Assembly (NCBI RefSeq): GCF_964019385.1
Contig: NC_088645.1
Span: 15,484,064-15,548,063 of the forward strand
DNA from: Sycon ciliatum
Taxonomy: Eukaryota > Porifera > Calcarea > Leucosolenida > Sycettidae
DNA: 64,000 nt
Direction of reading: 5' to 3'
Positions 22,390-34,189 of the stretch are shown piece after piece. How positions within the stretch are numbered: the first letter of the stretch is position 1; each line of letters opens with the position of its first letter. Under the pieces are notes generated by a model, which worked only from the letters and a program-made list of their open reading frames with translations, was not told the origin of the DNA and searched no databases. The translations under genes were made by a program, and so were the position numbers.

Positions 22390-23210
22390 CCTTTACTTCG
22401 AAGGCCAAGGCACAAAGTATTACTACTTAGAAAAACAAAACGAACTGCTGACACTGGATTCGTTGTGTGCAGGATAATTTTATTGAGTTTTCAAATTTTT
22501 TGGACCAAACAGCGAACGCGTCCTTTTGCATGACCTGCGCCGCTTTGACCTCATGGGAAGTCCCTCGCCATGCAGCGCGTGAGGTCTCAGCACTCGTGCC
22601 CGAGCTGAGGCAATCATCCGACGCGGTTGTGCATCTCGTGTCGCCTCCCGGTATTTTACGACTCCCTGCTCAGCACCAGCAGTGACGTTTGGGTGGAAAT
22701 ATTTTATTTGAAAAACTTTTGTCAGGCGCGATGTCGCTGATTGCTGGTGATGATAATAATAATGAATTTCATACATTCAAAGAGGCCACGTACTGCCAAA
22801 TGAAAGACCTCAGAAATACAAGGCAAGTCAAAATGAAACCGAAGTTCACACGATCCGTGTCTTTACCCTGGGAATGGGGGGGGGGGGGTGCTTTAAGCAA
22901 AATGTGGCTCTCAGAATAATTTCATTATTCCTCCACTCCCCGGCACCATTGCAGTAAAGTGATACATCTAAGCAGACCGGTGACTATTGTTGTCCAAGTG
23001 TTCTGGAGAAAGAGTGGTGGGAATGGGCATTGAAATGACACTGGTCAGAACGAATTCCCTATCTTTCAATTGGCAACCATACACTTGATAGCAACCATAT
23101 TATTGGAATGGAAACAATAATATTTCAGTACAGTAGAGTCCCGCGCTGAAGAACATGGAGCCCAAGAACGTCCAGCCTGAAATCCTAAGAACGCCACAGC
23201 CAAAAGTTAA

Positions 23211-24066
23211 AGGGGAAGTATACCCTAAAATTTTCACCAGTTGTAGTCTTCGGGGTGCTGAGTCGAATGGTCTTGGTCCGAGGAAGCTGAGACGCTCCCT
23301 TCCTCCTTTATTCCCAATCGAACTCGCGCACTTCCACCGAAACTGGGTGACTGCGCCCTACTAGATGGGGATTTGTATGCAATGTGTCACTAAAAGCGCC
23401 ATTTCGTTCTTATAAAAGCACGGATGACCGCCATTGGCCCATATGTTGTAGTCTTTTGGACGCCGAGTCGACTGGTTGTGGTCCGAAAAGGCTGCGATGC
23501 AGCGTTCCTCCTTTTTTCCCAATCGAACATGGTTGAACAAGCGGTCACGTGCTCCTGCGTACACCAGTCACCTGGTCACCGTGCCTGCAGGGTACAACTT
23601 ACTAGCCTGTTTGACCTTTTTTGGGTGCAGTCCTGTCACTCGAGTTGAACTCGAGTTGAACCTTGGTGTGAAAGTTGTCGCCTGCTGGCGCGGTGACCAG
23701 GTGATTTGGGCACCCAGGAGCACGTGACCGCTTGTTCAACCATGTTCGATTGGGAATAAAGGAGGAACGCTGCATCGCAGCCTTTTCGGACCAAAACCAG
23801 TCGACTCAGCGTCCAAAAGACTACAACATATGGGCCAATCGCGGTCATCCGTGCTTTTATAAGAACGAAATGGCGCTTTTAGTGACATTTTGCATACAAA
23901 TCCCCATCTAGTAGGGCGCAGTCACCCAGTTTCGGTGGAAGTGTGCGAGTTCGATTGGGATTCAAGTAGGAAGGGAGCGTCGCAGCTTCCTCGGACCAAG
24001 ACCATTTGACTCAGCACCCAGAAGACTACAACTGGTGAAAATTTGATTTTAGGGTATACTTCCCCT
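23211..24066. mobile_element. Foldback MITE, 856 bp, TTAA duplication
   Basis: Almost the whole element is an inverted repeat centred near 23640, with ends AGGGGAAGTATACCCTAAAA and TTAA on both sides (23207-23210 and 24067-24070). TTAA is used by piggyBac and Kolobok transposons; the AGGG terminus is more like Kolobok, but this is not decisive. Each arm contains two diverged copies of an about 80-bp block (GTTGTAGTCTT...CCCAATCGAAC), so four copies in all. Open frames here are produced by the arms and are not genes. Confidence 0.85.
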
Positions 24067-24127
24067 TTAAGAACAGCGGTGTTGGTTTTCTGGCAGCTTT
24101 TGGGATACATAAACAATTCGTACTGGA

Positions 24128-24478
24128 TATTAATAGAGCGGTTCCGCACTACGTAACGTTGAGCAACTTTGCATTGGTGGGCGGGAAAACCCGTGAATTC
24201 ACGAGTTTGCACTCCACTTACGGAAAGTTGTCTACTTAGAGTACATAGATAGGGCTCTGATAATGTAGGTGCTCTGTAAGTGGAATGGGGTACAAATTTA
24301 TGACTCTCTCCCCAGGTCGATCCGGTTGTACACTGCCGCCTTCGGAGTTGCCAAGGTCAGCTACATGATTTGAAAACTCTGTATGGCGGAACACAGATCC
24401 GCATGCAGTTTACGTACGACTTTCCGTAGACTGACTACGTTTTTTTACTAACGTATGCGGAACCTCTCTATTATAATG
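24128..24478. mobile_element. Probable short MITE with TAATAGAG ends
   Basis: TAATAGAGCGGTTCCGCAC near 24130 is inverted as GTATGCGGAACCTCTCTATTA near 24455-24475 (about 21 bp, a few mismatches). A TA duplication is possible but cannot be fixed because the flank is AT-rich. Confidence 0.5.
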
Positions 24479-25343
24479 CAGCCAGATTGCTAAAAAAATA
24501 AGAACGTCCCAGACTAACCCCTTGGAAACAGCGTTCTTGGACGCGCTAACTGTTACTCTACTGGCTTTTCCGTCATTCTCTTCAAAGGTCATTATTTTCT
24601 CTGGTTTGTTCATTCCACCTTTTTGGTGCGTCCTGGTTGCTGCGAGACCGAGACCTCATGGTAGGGATTTCAGTTCCGGTCGCTGAGAAGCGAAAAATGC
24701 AGTCACAGCTCCCCTGTAGAAAGTGAATGGGTGCCTCGTGGCTGCAGTTCAGGATGCAGTTCGAGGCCCAAGTATCTTCTCCCGCGGCCTTTTCGGCCTT
24801 GTCAATGCTACTTTAGGTAGCTGAGGTCATTACCTTTCCAATGGTGCCACACATGCCATGCTTCCAAAAATAATGCCTCCGCGCTTCGCGTGGACGCACT
24901 TCGAAGTACTAATTTCGACCAGATGCGTACTCGACCCTGTGAGGAACACCCGATTTTCGTGTTCAGCTGCCTCAAATTAGTCTAAAACAAGAGAATTCTA
25001 AAACATTTAGGCTCACGCTGTATCGCGGTGGAAGGAAAATGATCACAGAAACCAGCCCATGGCGATTTCCTGGTGGTTGACGAAAGAAATCGAGTGAACT
25101 GCGCGCACACTGTAGAAGCGGTGACGGTGAAAACGTGCGACTTGTGCAAGTAAGCGTGCATGGCATGGGTGCACACTGCATGGCATGCACACATCATGTA
25201 TCGCCATGTATGCACCAGATAGTGCAGTGCTGGATGGAAACCACACAGCGCACATACGCACTTGCGTTTACTTCTGTGACAGTCTTCGCCCCCATTTTCC
25301 GATCTTCAATCGACTATGTAGTATCCCTGTACGGAACTTGACG

Positions 25344-25358
25344 TATATTTAGTGTATC
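25344..25358. other. Target-site duplication of SINE, left (15 bp)
   Basis: TATATTTAGTGTATC occurs here and again at 25711-25725, exactly flanking the SINE; a duplication of this length indicates LINE-mediated retrotransposition. Confidence 0.85.
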
Positions 25359-25710
25359 AGGCAGGCAGGCACAGTGGGTTGGTCTAAGACCATGATTGAG
25401 AAACGAGAGGTACCAGGTTCAAGTCCTGCTTGGAAGCGGAATGATTTTTTCCAACCGTGCTGCGACCCACAGTTAATCGGGAACTCGTGGCCTGGCATGA
25501 GTAATACATGGATGTGGCAAACGGGATCGAGGCCTTTGGCCTCTGGTTGGTGGATCTGATCTATCCTCCCCCACCGTTAAGGAGCCGCATCTGACGCCTG
25601 ATCATGGGGTGGTGGCGTCCCACGGAAGCGGAAAGGTGGTTCTTGACCAGGGAGTTGTACGACTCTTTGTTCTTGACCTGCCCGGTACGCGAACCCCGTC
25701 GAATTTATTT
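25359..25710 (+). mobile_element. tRNA-derived SINE, copy 1
   Basis: The head carries a polymerase III A box (TGGTCTAAGAC, 25380-25390) and B box (GGTTCAAGTCC, 25416-25426) at tRNA-like spacing. A tRNA-unrelated body of about 250 bp includes GGAGCCGCATCTGACGCCTG. It is flanked by perfect 15-bp duplications. A second copy is at 34190-34490, sharing most of the body. This copy contains a 22-bp insertion at 25648-25669 that the other lacks. Confidence 0.88.
25648..25669. mobile_element. 22-bp hAT-like micro-insertion within the SINE
   Basis: The insert is CAGGGAGTTGT joined directly to ACGACTCTTTG, two imperfect inverted 11-mers matching the ends of the 2.6-kb element at 20047. TTCTTGAC precedes it (25640-25647) and follows it (25670-25677), a perfect 8-bp duplication. 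The second SINE copy has a single, uninterrupted GCTTGAC at this place, so it serves as the empty site. Confidence 0.75.
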
Positions 25711-26199
25711 TATATTTAGTGTATCCCCGTATGTTAGCATACGGGGTCTGTTGCATACAAGCTGCTTGCCATTTCTGTTTTCATGAGATTTTATAACAAC
25801 AAAGCCGAACAGAAGAGCTGTTCAACCTCCAGGTTTGTACCGGAGAAAGTTCTTTTATTGCCGCTTCTCTTTCTTATATAATTATATTCCAGGTGTGTAC
25901 CTGAGAGAAAGTTGAATTAAAAGCTAACTCGTGTCGATTGCACCGTGCCTCCACTCGGCTGCCACTACAAATATAACTCGACTGAGATTGCCTTGGAATT
26001 TTGGGTTCAAACTTTCACAGGCTGTTTTTCACACCTTCTCTGTTTAGAAAAACTAGCGTTTTATGCGAAACTCACAAATTTGGTTTTCGATTGAACTCCC
26101 TACTCATGGTCAGCTGAGCTCCAAGGCCTCGTCACCACAGGCTCTCGTTCTTCTTGAGCTGTGGCTTTTGTAAAAACAAAACAAAAAAACAACATACAT

Positions 26200-27645
26200 T
26201 TGAATGCAGCCACTATTGTACAATTAAATGGAGCCCATATGACATACATTTGAGGGCTAGGCCCAGACAGATCCTGCCGGCAATTCTTTCCGCAAAATAT
26301 CGAAGAATTGAAAGAGCGGAAATTGCCGGCCAAATCGGAGCAAAATATCGAGATGTTGGGTAAAATCGATGCCTGATACTTGGATTTCCTTGTTTCTTAC
26401 CCGTTCAGCAGGATACACTGCCCAGGACGAGATCATGTCACCGGAATATCACTGGGATTCACTGTGGATCGACATGTTTTTGGAAGAACTCAGGGCCACG
26501 TGCGTGGAAACCCATGTTGAGAAACCGACCCTGCAATTTTTATGAAACGTTGTACGGGATTGTACGTGAATTGGATAAAATACACGTTTTTCCGGAGCAA
26601 AATTGAGCAAAATATCGAGATTCTTGTGCCGGGCTCGGCAAAATATCGAAGATTTTGCAGCAAAATATCGAGGCGAGCGGAGCAGAATCTGTCTGGGCCT
26701 ATTGAGGGCAGCCCATACATTTGAATGGAGCTCATACATGTACATTTGAAGGCAGCCAATTATTTGAATGGAGCTCAGAATGCAACCCATACATTTGAAT
26801 GCAGCGCATACATTTGAATGCAGCTCATACATTTGAATGGAGCCCATACATTTGAATGGAGCCCATACATTTGAATGGAGCCCATATACTATTTGAATGG
26901 AGCCCTTACACTATTTGAATGGGGCCCATACATTTGAATGGAGCCCATACATTGGAATGCAGCTCATACATTGATTTGAATGCAGCCCATACATTTGAAT
27001 GGAGCCCATACATTTGGATGGTGACCATACATTTGAATGGAGCCCATACATTTGAATGGTGCCCATACATTTGAATGCAGCTCATACATTTGAATGGAGC
27101 CCATACATTTGGATGGGGACCATACATTTGAATGGAACCCATACATTAGAATGGAGCTCATACAAGTACATTTGAATGCAACCCATACATTTGAATGCAA
27201 CCCATGCATTTGAATGGGGCCCATACATTTAAATGGAGCCCATACATTTGAATGCAACCCATACATTTGAATGCAGCCCATACATTTGAATGGAGCCCAT
27301 ACATTTGGATGGGGACCATACATTTGAATGGAGCTCATAAATTTGAATGGAGCCCATACATTTGAATGCAACCCATACATTTGAATGCAGCCCATACATT
27401 TGAATGGAGCCCATACATTTGAATGCAGCCCATACATTTGGATGGGGACCATACATTTGAATGGAGCTCATACATTTGAATGGAGCCCATACATTTGAAT
27501 GCAACTCATACATTTGAATGCAGCCCATACATTTGAATGCAGCCCATACATTTGAATGCAGCCCATACATTTGAATGCAGCCCATACATTTGAATGCAGC
27601 CCATACATTTGAATGGGGCCCATATGTACATTTGAATGCAGCTCA
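26200..27645. repeat. 19-bp satellite (CATACATTTGAATGGAGCC), interrupted
   Basis: The head-to-tail unit CATACATTTGAATGNAGCC, with N = G or C and occasional length variants, runs densely from 26710 to 27645; a few decayed units lie at 26197-26250 on the other side of a MITE. Because 19 is not a multiple of 3 and the unit lacks stops on the minus strand, the minus strand shows long open frames repeating MYGLHSNVWAPFKCMGSIQ every 57 bp. These are unlikely to be genes. Confidence 0.93.
26258..26701. mobile_element. hAT-type MITE, 444 bp, inserted in the 19-bp satellite
   Basis: The ends read TAGGCCCAGACAGATCCTGC and, inverted, TAGGCCCAGACAGATTCTGC. The 8-bp duplication TTGAGGGC is at 26250-26257 and 26702-26709. 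The interior near both ends is rich in GCAAAATATCGA. The terminus is related to the MITE at 51405. Confidence 0.88.
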
Positions 27646-28975
27646 TACAAGCAGCATGCCGGAATCAAAATGGCGGCCAAACCTGACAAATTTGGGCATA
27701 GGTCTGTTCCTTTCCCCCGATTTTTGTATGATTTTTGGATTTCCCTTATATGTATGCGATTATACCCGAATTATAATCTAGATCTATATTTCAAAGACTT
27801 CAAATGAGTTTAGCGTTTCCCTCCCCATTGACAGGTGTTCCGTTCCATTTTTGGGTCAGCAATGAGACCAGGACATGAGTAGGTGGCCAGTTTGAAAAAC
27901 CAAATTGTGTGCAAGTAAACTGATGAAAAGTGACGGGCTCAACTCATGATCCATGCTCATTGCTGATTCATTGACAATTTTGAAATGATAAAAGGAGGGG
28001 AAGCTGCTGGCGACTCCATGACGTGTCTGGCCTTCATTGACGCTCCAAGCCGTGCTGATAGCCTGTACAGTCATGCGGGTTGATACATCTGCGAATTGAA
28101 GTGAAATTTAGCTATACAATCTAGACATCTACATGCCGCGAAGGGCGAATCTGCCTGTGAAGTACATGTACTTGTATGCCATCACCACAAATCCCAGGTA
28201 GGGGTATTTCAAATTTCCACTGACAAGCAATCTGCAACTAGTTCCCAAATAGAAGGGGGGGGGGGAGGAGGTGCTGCTGGAGAAAAGGTCTTGAAAGACA
28301 GAGCGGGGTCACTCTCACAACATCAAAATTCCCTTTCCTTCCCTTTTAGCACATAGTGGAGGCTTCACACTATTGAGACGTATGCATGCTGCAGGTGCAA
28401 ATTCCCTGTGCACGACTCCCTGCTGGGGTCAATCCGTAATTTAATTCCTACACCCAGTCAGTATAAAATTGCCCTCTTCAAATACCAGCCCTACTTGAAG
28501 TGTTTACCATGGTCCAATGGGGGGGGGGGGGGGGGGGGGGGGTGAAAGATTAGCTAGGATATGGGACGTATATGTATGAAATGCGGAAATTGCTGGTACG
28601 CTAGAACTTGGTACGGCAATGGCTGTCCTAACTAAAATGTAGAAAGATATGCCTAAATGATGATTGTATAGGCTCAGGAATTACTTTACCTTTTTGAGAG
28701 CTGTGGTGAAGGCAAATGCCGGTCTTCATCCAACCCAAATGGTGATCATGCAGCTGGTGAGCCATAGCTGTGCACGCATGGTGATCATGTTACTGACATC
28801 CGCAGGGCAGAGAATGACGATGCCAGCATCAGCATTGTGACACACAGGACGCGACCAGTCTTGTGATTGCTGGCATAGACAACCCCGGCACTAGCGTGAT
28901 ATGACTGACATTTGAGGAACAAGCGATGCAAATAATTTGGTATCTCTGATCACAGCCGTAGTGTTGAGGAAGTCA
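27646..28975. other. Region without a recognised gene
   Basis: Unique-looking DNA with G runs at 28255-28265 and 28519-28542 and a lone CAGGGAGTCGT-like end (inverted) at about 28414-28424. No exon model or repeat could be supported. Confidence 0.4.
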
Positions 28976-28977
28976 AT

Positions 28978-29045
28978 GCTGGTGGTGAGTTACCGGGCTG
29001 GTGGTGAGTTACCAGGCTGGTGGTGAGTTACCGGGCTGGTGGTAC
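28978..29045. repeat. 19-bp tandem repeat, about 3.5 copies
   Basis: GCTGGTGGTGAGTTACCGG repeated head to tail. Confidence 0.9.
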
Positions 29046-29124
29046 AGAGTTGGCTGATGCCAGTTGTAGCGAAGGATCAGTAGCAGCAAAGTATCCAGCA
29101 TCAATAGCAGTGAGATATCCACGC

Positions 29125-29560
29125 CGAGGTGGCCAGCATCGGTAGTAGCGGGGTGACCAGCATCGGTAGTAGCGAGGTGACCGGTATTGGTAGTAGCGAG
29201 GTGACCAGCATCGGTAGTAGAGAGGTGACCGGCATCGGTAGTAGCGAGGTGGCCGGCATCGGTAGTAGCGAGGTGGCCAGCATCGGTAGTAGCGAGGTGG
29301 CCAGCATCGGTAGTAGCGAGGTGGCCGGCATCGGTAGTAGCGAGTTGGCCGGCATCGGTAGTAGCGAGGTGGCTGGAATCGGTAGTAGCGAGTTGACCGG
29401 CATCGGTAGTAGCGAGGTGGCCGGCATCGGTAGTAGCGAGGTGACCGGCATCGGTAGTAGCGAGGTGGTCGGTATCGCTAGTAGCGAGTTGGTCGGCATC
29501 GATAGTAGAGAGGTGGCCGTCATCGGTAGAAGCAATGCTGGCCGACATCGGTAGTAGCGA
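29125..29560. repeat. 24-bp minisatellite (about 18 copies)
   Basis: The unit is CATCGGTAGTAGCGAG followed by GTGGCCGG, 24 bp and thus frame-preserving. Several frames are open across it on both strands (for example GIGSSEVA or LATTDAGH repeats). No exon borders, signal peptide or non-repeat coding flank was seen, so I treat it as noncoding. Confidence 0.92.
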
Positions 29561-29819
29561 GATGTCCCCAGACTGGTACTAGCAGATTGGCCGTCATCGG
29601 TGCTAACGAGGTAGTGGTCACCGGTGTAGTGATTGAAATAATGGCGAATGAGATGATCTCGCTGGGCAGGTATGAAGCAAACAGTTATTGATTAGCAATA
29701 GGTGCAGTATAATGGTTATAATAGTTTGCAAACACTCAAGCAATTCTCGGCAAGCACAGTAGAAATAAGGAGATTGCAACATGCAGAAACGAAATTGTGC
29801 AACGTACCATTTTATTGGC

Positions 29820-30210
29820 TTATACTTAGCCGTGCTGTGGCGAATCCGGGTCCCTTGGTCTTGCATATCCAGCTGAGTGGGAAAATAAAGTTACACAGCT
29901 TCACACAATGGATTAGAAGCATACACCCATGTGACAGCAGCCAATGATGACCATTGTCACATGGGGAACTACCAAGCCAAACAGCAGAATGCATACCCTA
30001 CCAATGTCTACATACGCACTACCCAAATATACATTACGATGGTGAAGCGGGTTAGCGAGGCTGTTGTGCTGTCCGTACAGCGCTTGAGCCTACCTGAGTG
30101 GGAATGAATGAGCATGACACAATTGATTGGTTACATACACCCACACAACAGCAGCCTGTGACAGCCACTGTTGTATGGGGATAGTACGAGTAACAGACAC
30201 GGGTACAAAA
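29820..30210. repeat. Diverged direct repeat pair
   Basis: Two loosely similar stretches, about 29820-29970 and 30050-30210, share TGAGTGGGAA, CATACACCCA and GCAGCC...TGAC...ATGGGGA in the same order. They probably come from one unclassified repeat. Confidence 0.4.
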
Positions 30211-30290
30211 CAACATGGTGTTGTACAATACACCAAGCATGCACTACAAAACAACATATTTACCAATGGTAGGTCTGATGACTTGACGCT

Positions 30291-30358
30291 GTAGCGCTGG
30301 TTGGATGTAGCGCTGGTTGGATGTAGCGCTGGTTGGATGTAGCGCTGGTTGGATGTAG
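30291..30358. repeat. 16-bp tandem repeat, about 4 copies
   Basis: TGTAGCGCTGGTTGGA repeated head to tail. Confidence 0.93.
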
Positions 30359-30359
30359 G

Positions 30360-32287
30360 AGAGATGACCTACAGGGCTCTTACCTTGCCCTGATCTATGC
30401 CTAACTACCCTAGCTAAAAATGTGAATATGATCATAATAATGATGATGTGAATACAGTAGAGTGTGAGTAAGGGATACGAAACAAATGTGAAGAATTGTT
30501 ATAGTGTGACATGGATGTAAACTAGTGTTCAGTGTTTGTTGTGGTTGATTGTCTGGTTCGCTCCAGCCGCCAGTTGCCGCCACTGCTTGACCGTTGCACT
30601 AATTATCAGCAGAGTGTGTGCCGCTCCACCTCGCTCCCCGCCGGCCACATTGTGTAGTACTCACTGAGTGTGCAATAGTGTACTGGTCCCTGAGGTGTGT
30701 GTGGGAACAGACATGCAGGTGTGGAAATAGTAAGATTGATATTGCTATACAATAATGCTACATGCAATGGGAAAGGTCAATCTTCTACCACCAACAGATG
30801 AATTCATGAGAACTTCTACCAAACGTAATTTGACATCGTGCGAGATAGGTAATGCAATGCTATTAGGGTGGGAATTACAATATTGCAGACTACGGTCCAT
30901 ATTGGGCATGGGTTGTGACACAAGAGATCATATAGGGCAACGGTCGTGATGGCATACATAATATAGGAAATACCTCAAATGCATGAAAATCCACTGATCA
31001 ATAGCAGGGATTGCCTTTCATGTTGCGGTTCTTTGCCGTAACATTTTGACTGGCAATCCCCCATAAAGCAGACCAGGAATTAAATGTTTCCGATTTGATT
31101 CGCAGGCAAATTCAACTTCTACATCAGAGAATTTCAGAATACTTCTCCTTTCAACTCCATTTTGAGGCAAAATTTGATCGCAGCCAGTCATGGAGTCGCC
31201 AGCAAGCTCCTCCCCCCCCCCCCCCATCCATCCCTCCAAGACCCTTCCCTGAGCACCGGGGGAATTGGAACGGAACACCTGTCTTTTTTTTGGCAGCTAC
31301 ATAGCAACAAGGAAATCTTGCTGCTATGAAGTGCCCCTCCCAAGTCTATAAAGAATAAGAAATCATAAAGTCAAGCACGGGTGGCAAATGACAGTCCTGG
31401 AACAAAAACACACAAGAGGGAGACACACCACCATACATAACATCAGGGGCAGTTATGCAAGCATTCTCAGAAGACTGAATCCTAAACGAGGCCCCATCAT
31501 AATAATTATTGTGATTGCTCATTCAAAGTCTCCTAGGCTAGGGCAAATCTGGCCCCTTCACTGCCTTGTTTGTAGAGTGGCAAAAACAATGCAAACAACT
31601 GCACATCCGTCACTATATGGGTCATGCAATCTCTTCTTGCTCACATTTGAGGTTGGCCAAAGCCAGTCTAGGGAGTCTGTTTTTTTTGCTGGCAGTTGAA
31701 AGTCCAAAACCTTGATTTTGAAAGCGTTTGACTTGGGCTTTCCAGCCTAAACACGGCCTATGTTGGGATTTCCTAACTGCAAAGGTGATTTTTATACTGA
31801 ATTGACTGTAAAGTATACTTCAAAGTACATTGGCCTACAGCTGTAAAGCTTGAAGGAGCCTAAATGGATACTTATCGTGACACCGCAGCAGATCCTGTTT
31901 CACAGCCTCCACAGGTTGTCCGTGGCAAACTCGACTAGACACACACGAGAAACGGTGACACAGAGCAGAGTCCTTCTAGGGAAACTATTCAACAGGCCTG
32001 GAGAAACTGGTCCAGTTGGCCAGGCCCTGGTCGGACCAACCTTTGCGCCACCAACACGTGAGGTGGCCATGTGCACTCGCCGTATCATGCACAATGTGTG
32101 AAGAGCTATGGTAGGGCCGGAGCAATCCAAAACTGCTTCCGCCGGTCCCGTTCGATACACCTTGCCCGATCTTGCACACTCTCAAAACTTGGTCAGCTGT
32201 TCCGCCGGTTGCAAAAGACCTCTAGAATTCACATTGCCCACGATCTCAACATAACCAAAAACCACTGTTTTTTTTTCACGAGGCAGC
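30360..32287. other. Region without a recognised gene
   Basis: Mostly unique sequence. A C14 run is at 31212-31225. Short open frames on both strands show no recognisable domain and no convincing splice signals. Confidence 0.35.
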
Positions 32288-32290
32288 TTA

Positions 32291-32676
32291 GGGTGCGTTT
32301 GGTTGGTACAATCTAGAACAGGATCGAACAGCTGGTGCACATGGAGCAGCCCCATGCCAACCAAACGGTACTCCAGAAACAGAGCACATTTTTGTGAAAA
32401 ATATGCCAAACTTGGTGCATTCTTCAAAATGTGTATGGGTCACCATGGTCCCTGTGTACGGTACGACGAGTCCAACCTAAAAGCACGTGATCATTTGGGA
32501 CCAAAATCGATGTTCCCACCAGGTTTCACTGTGAAAAAGTGAAACTGCTCAGTCTGCTCCGGCCTCGAGGCCGGAGCAAGCAGAACATGTTCTGGCCGAC
32601 CCAGAACAGGTGCAGTCCCAACCAAACGCGCTGTTCTGGTGAATCCTGTTCTAGGTCGTACCAACCAAACGCGCCC
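32291..32676. mobile_element. PIF/Harbinger-type MITE, 386 bp, TTA duplication
   Basis: The ends GGGTGCGTTTGGTTGGTAC and, inverted, GGGCGCGTTTGGTTGGTAC continue for about 36 bp through CTAGAACAGGAT. TTA is at 32288-32290 and 32677-32679. Internal CCAACCAAAC repeats extend the symmetry. Confidence 0.88.
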
Positions 32677-33173
32677 TTAGTTATACAGTACAAACAATGC
32701 CTGCGTGCTTACCTGCAAGGAAGAAAGTGGACAGCAGCAAGCAAGTTATTGCTGAAGAAGCCTTGCTCCAGCGTAGTTGGCCAATGTACTAACAGATCTG
32801 AACTCGTAGTCTGAGCCGCTTTGTCCTGGTGGCAGGCGAGCAGACTGACTAGCAATGCAGGTCAATAATGTTGTCCAGTTGCTGGCGCTTTCCGGAGGAT
32901 GTGCTTCAGCCCGACATCTGACTGCACATTGCTCAGTGGTTGCAAAGCACAGCAAACAAAATAAACAAATCAATGTTTGATCCCCTGAATGTATTCATCC
33001 ATTGCAGAACACCAGTGGAGAGGAGCATGGCACTCTTGCACTATGGACTTAAGCCAAGTAGACACACTGTATCCTATGCTATCCCCCCCCCCCCGCCCCA
33101 CATACACACACGCACACCTGCCTCATTCTGCACTCAAAGGGTTTCATTAGGGGGCAAGCACCATCTTTCCTGT

Positions 33174-33695
33174 TGCCAGGCCGATTTTTCAGCCGACATT
33201 GAATCGTACAAAAAATTGTCAAGATCGACACCAAAATCACCTGGTATGAGCGGAGTTGTTGTTCAAGATTCTGGCAAATCTGTAGCGATTTTTGGCAAAG
33301 AGGTACTGACTGGTCGATAAGTCGGCCGATATCTAGCGATTGCACATGGTGGAGCAGGCCACCAACTAATCACTGGCGGCTTTTCGCTATGGCAGCAGAG
33401 AGCGGCGGTGCATATCGTGAACTGTCTGCACTGGATCGCTTCTAGACACCATGCCGTTTCAGGCTTTTGGTCCTGTAACGCATGTATTAAAAAAACTCAT
33501 TTTCCCTCTAGAGTCAAGCTACTACGGTCTAGCATGGCTGTGTAGCAAGTGTACGTATGTGCACAGACAGGCCAGCAAGCGAAATTGCTTGGTATTGTAT
33601 GTCAACACGTAGATCGACTCGTTCTACAGAGTCGGCTGATTTAATGTCGGAGCCTGTGTCGGAGCATCGGCCGAAAGATCGGCCTAGTGGGAACC
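33174..33695. repeat. Inverted repeat, possible MITE
   Basis: AGGCCGATTTTTCAGCCGA near 33179 is inverted as TCGGCCGAAAGATCGGCCT near 33668-33686. The outer ends do not align and no target duplication is clear, so element status is uncertain. Confidence 0.4.
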
Positions 33696-33699
33696 TGGC

Positions 33700-34189
33700 T
33701 TAAGTATGCGCTTCAGTCTGTGGACTTGAGAGCCAATTGATACAGGGTGGGTTTCAGTCAATGTTTGGCCCTATGTGTTTACAAGGGCACTGCTGGGTAG
33801 AATCCTAGTATTAGTTGTGTGATGATTGCCTCGCGGCATGAAACTCGAAGTTAAAACTAACTTGAAAGTCCCCGCTGAGTCTGCTATAAACAAGCATTTC
33901 GTGCAATTTTAGCTTTTTCAGACCATTTCCATTTCAAAACCCAATTTCGCAATGCCTACCCAACAGTTAAATGGATATCGGCCGCAGAACCCTACATTGG
34001 CCTCTCCTAAATCGGCTATTTTTTTTAGTAATTCTTTTGGTTCCACTAGTTATGGCAACACCTTTCGGCTAGAAATCAGCCAAACCTGTGTTGAGTTTGC
34101 AATGTTTTCTTTAAGACTAAGCAAAAGAACATGATCCTTCTTTTGCAAAACCCCATCTTCTATCAATTATTGCCCGCCTAAGTTGCATT
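33700..34189. other. Intergenic sequence, nothing recognised
   Basis: No repeat, exon or regulatory structure could be supported. Confidence 0.4.

Larger units (their letters stand above)
20047..22668. mobile_element. hAT-type transposon, 2,622 bp, 8-bp duplication CTCAGCAC
   Basis: Both ends begin CAGGGAGTCGTAAAATACCG and stay matched for about 31 bp, with weaker similarity to about 65 bp. CTCAGCAC lies directly outside each end (20039-20046 and 22669-22676). CAGGG-type ends with 8-bp duplications are typical of hAT elements. The interior holds a minus-strand multi-exon gene and a tandem duplication containing two CA microsatellites. I could not recognise a hAT transposase or its C-terminal dimerisation motif, so it may be non-autonomous and carrying other sequence. 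Confidence 0.88.

Noticed and set aside
23211-24066. piggyBac origin for the TTAA-flanked foldback element
   Set aside because: The TTAA duplication fits, but the AGGGG terminus does not resemble the CCC-type piggyBac ends; left as Kolobok-like or unclassified.
26710-27645. Long minus-strand frames (MYGLHSNVWAPFKC repeats) as a repeat protein
   Set aside because: A 19-bp unit without stops opens all three frames on that strand; no non-repeat coding sequence or splice sites flank it.
29125-29560. Open frames through the 24-bp minisatellite as a low-complexity secreted protein
   Set aside because: Several frames on both strands are equally open, and no start context, signal peptide or exon border supports one of them.
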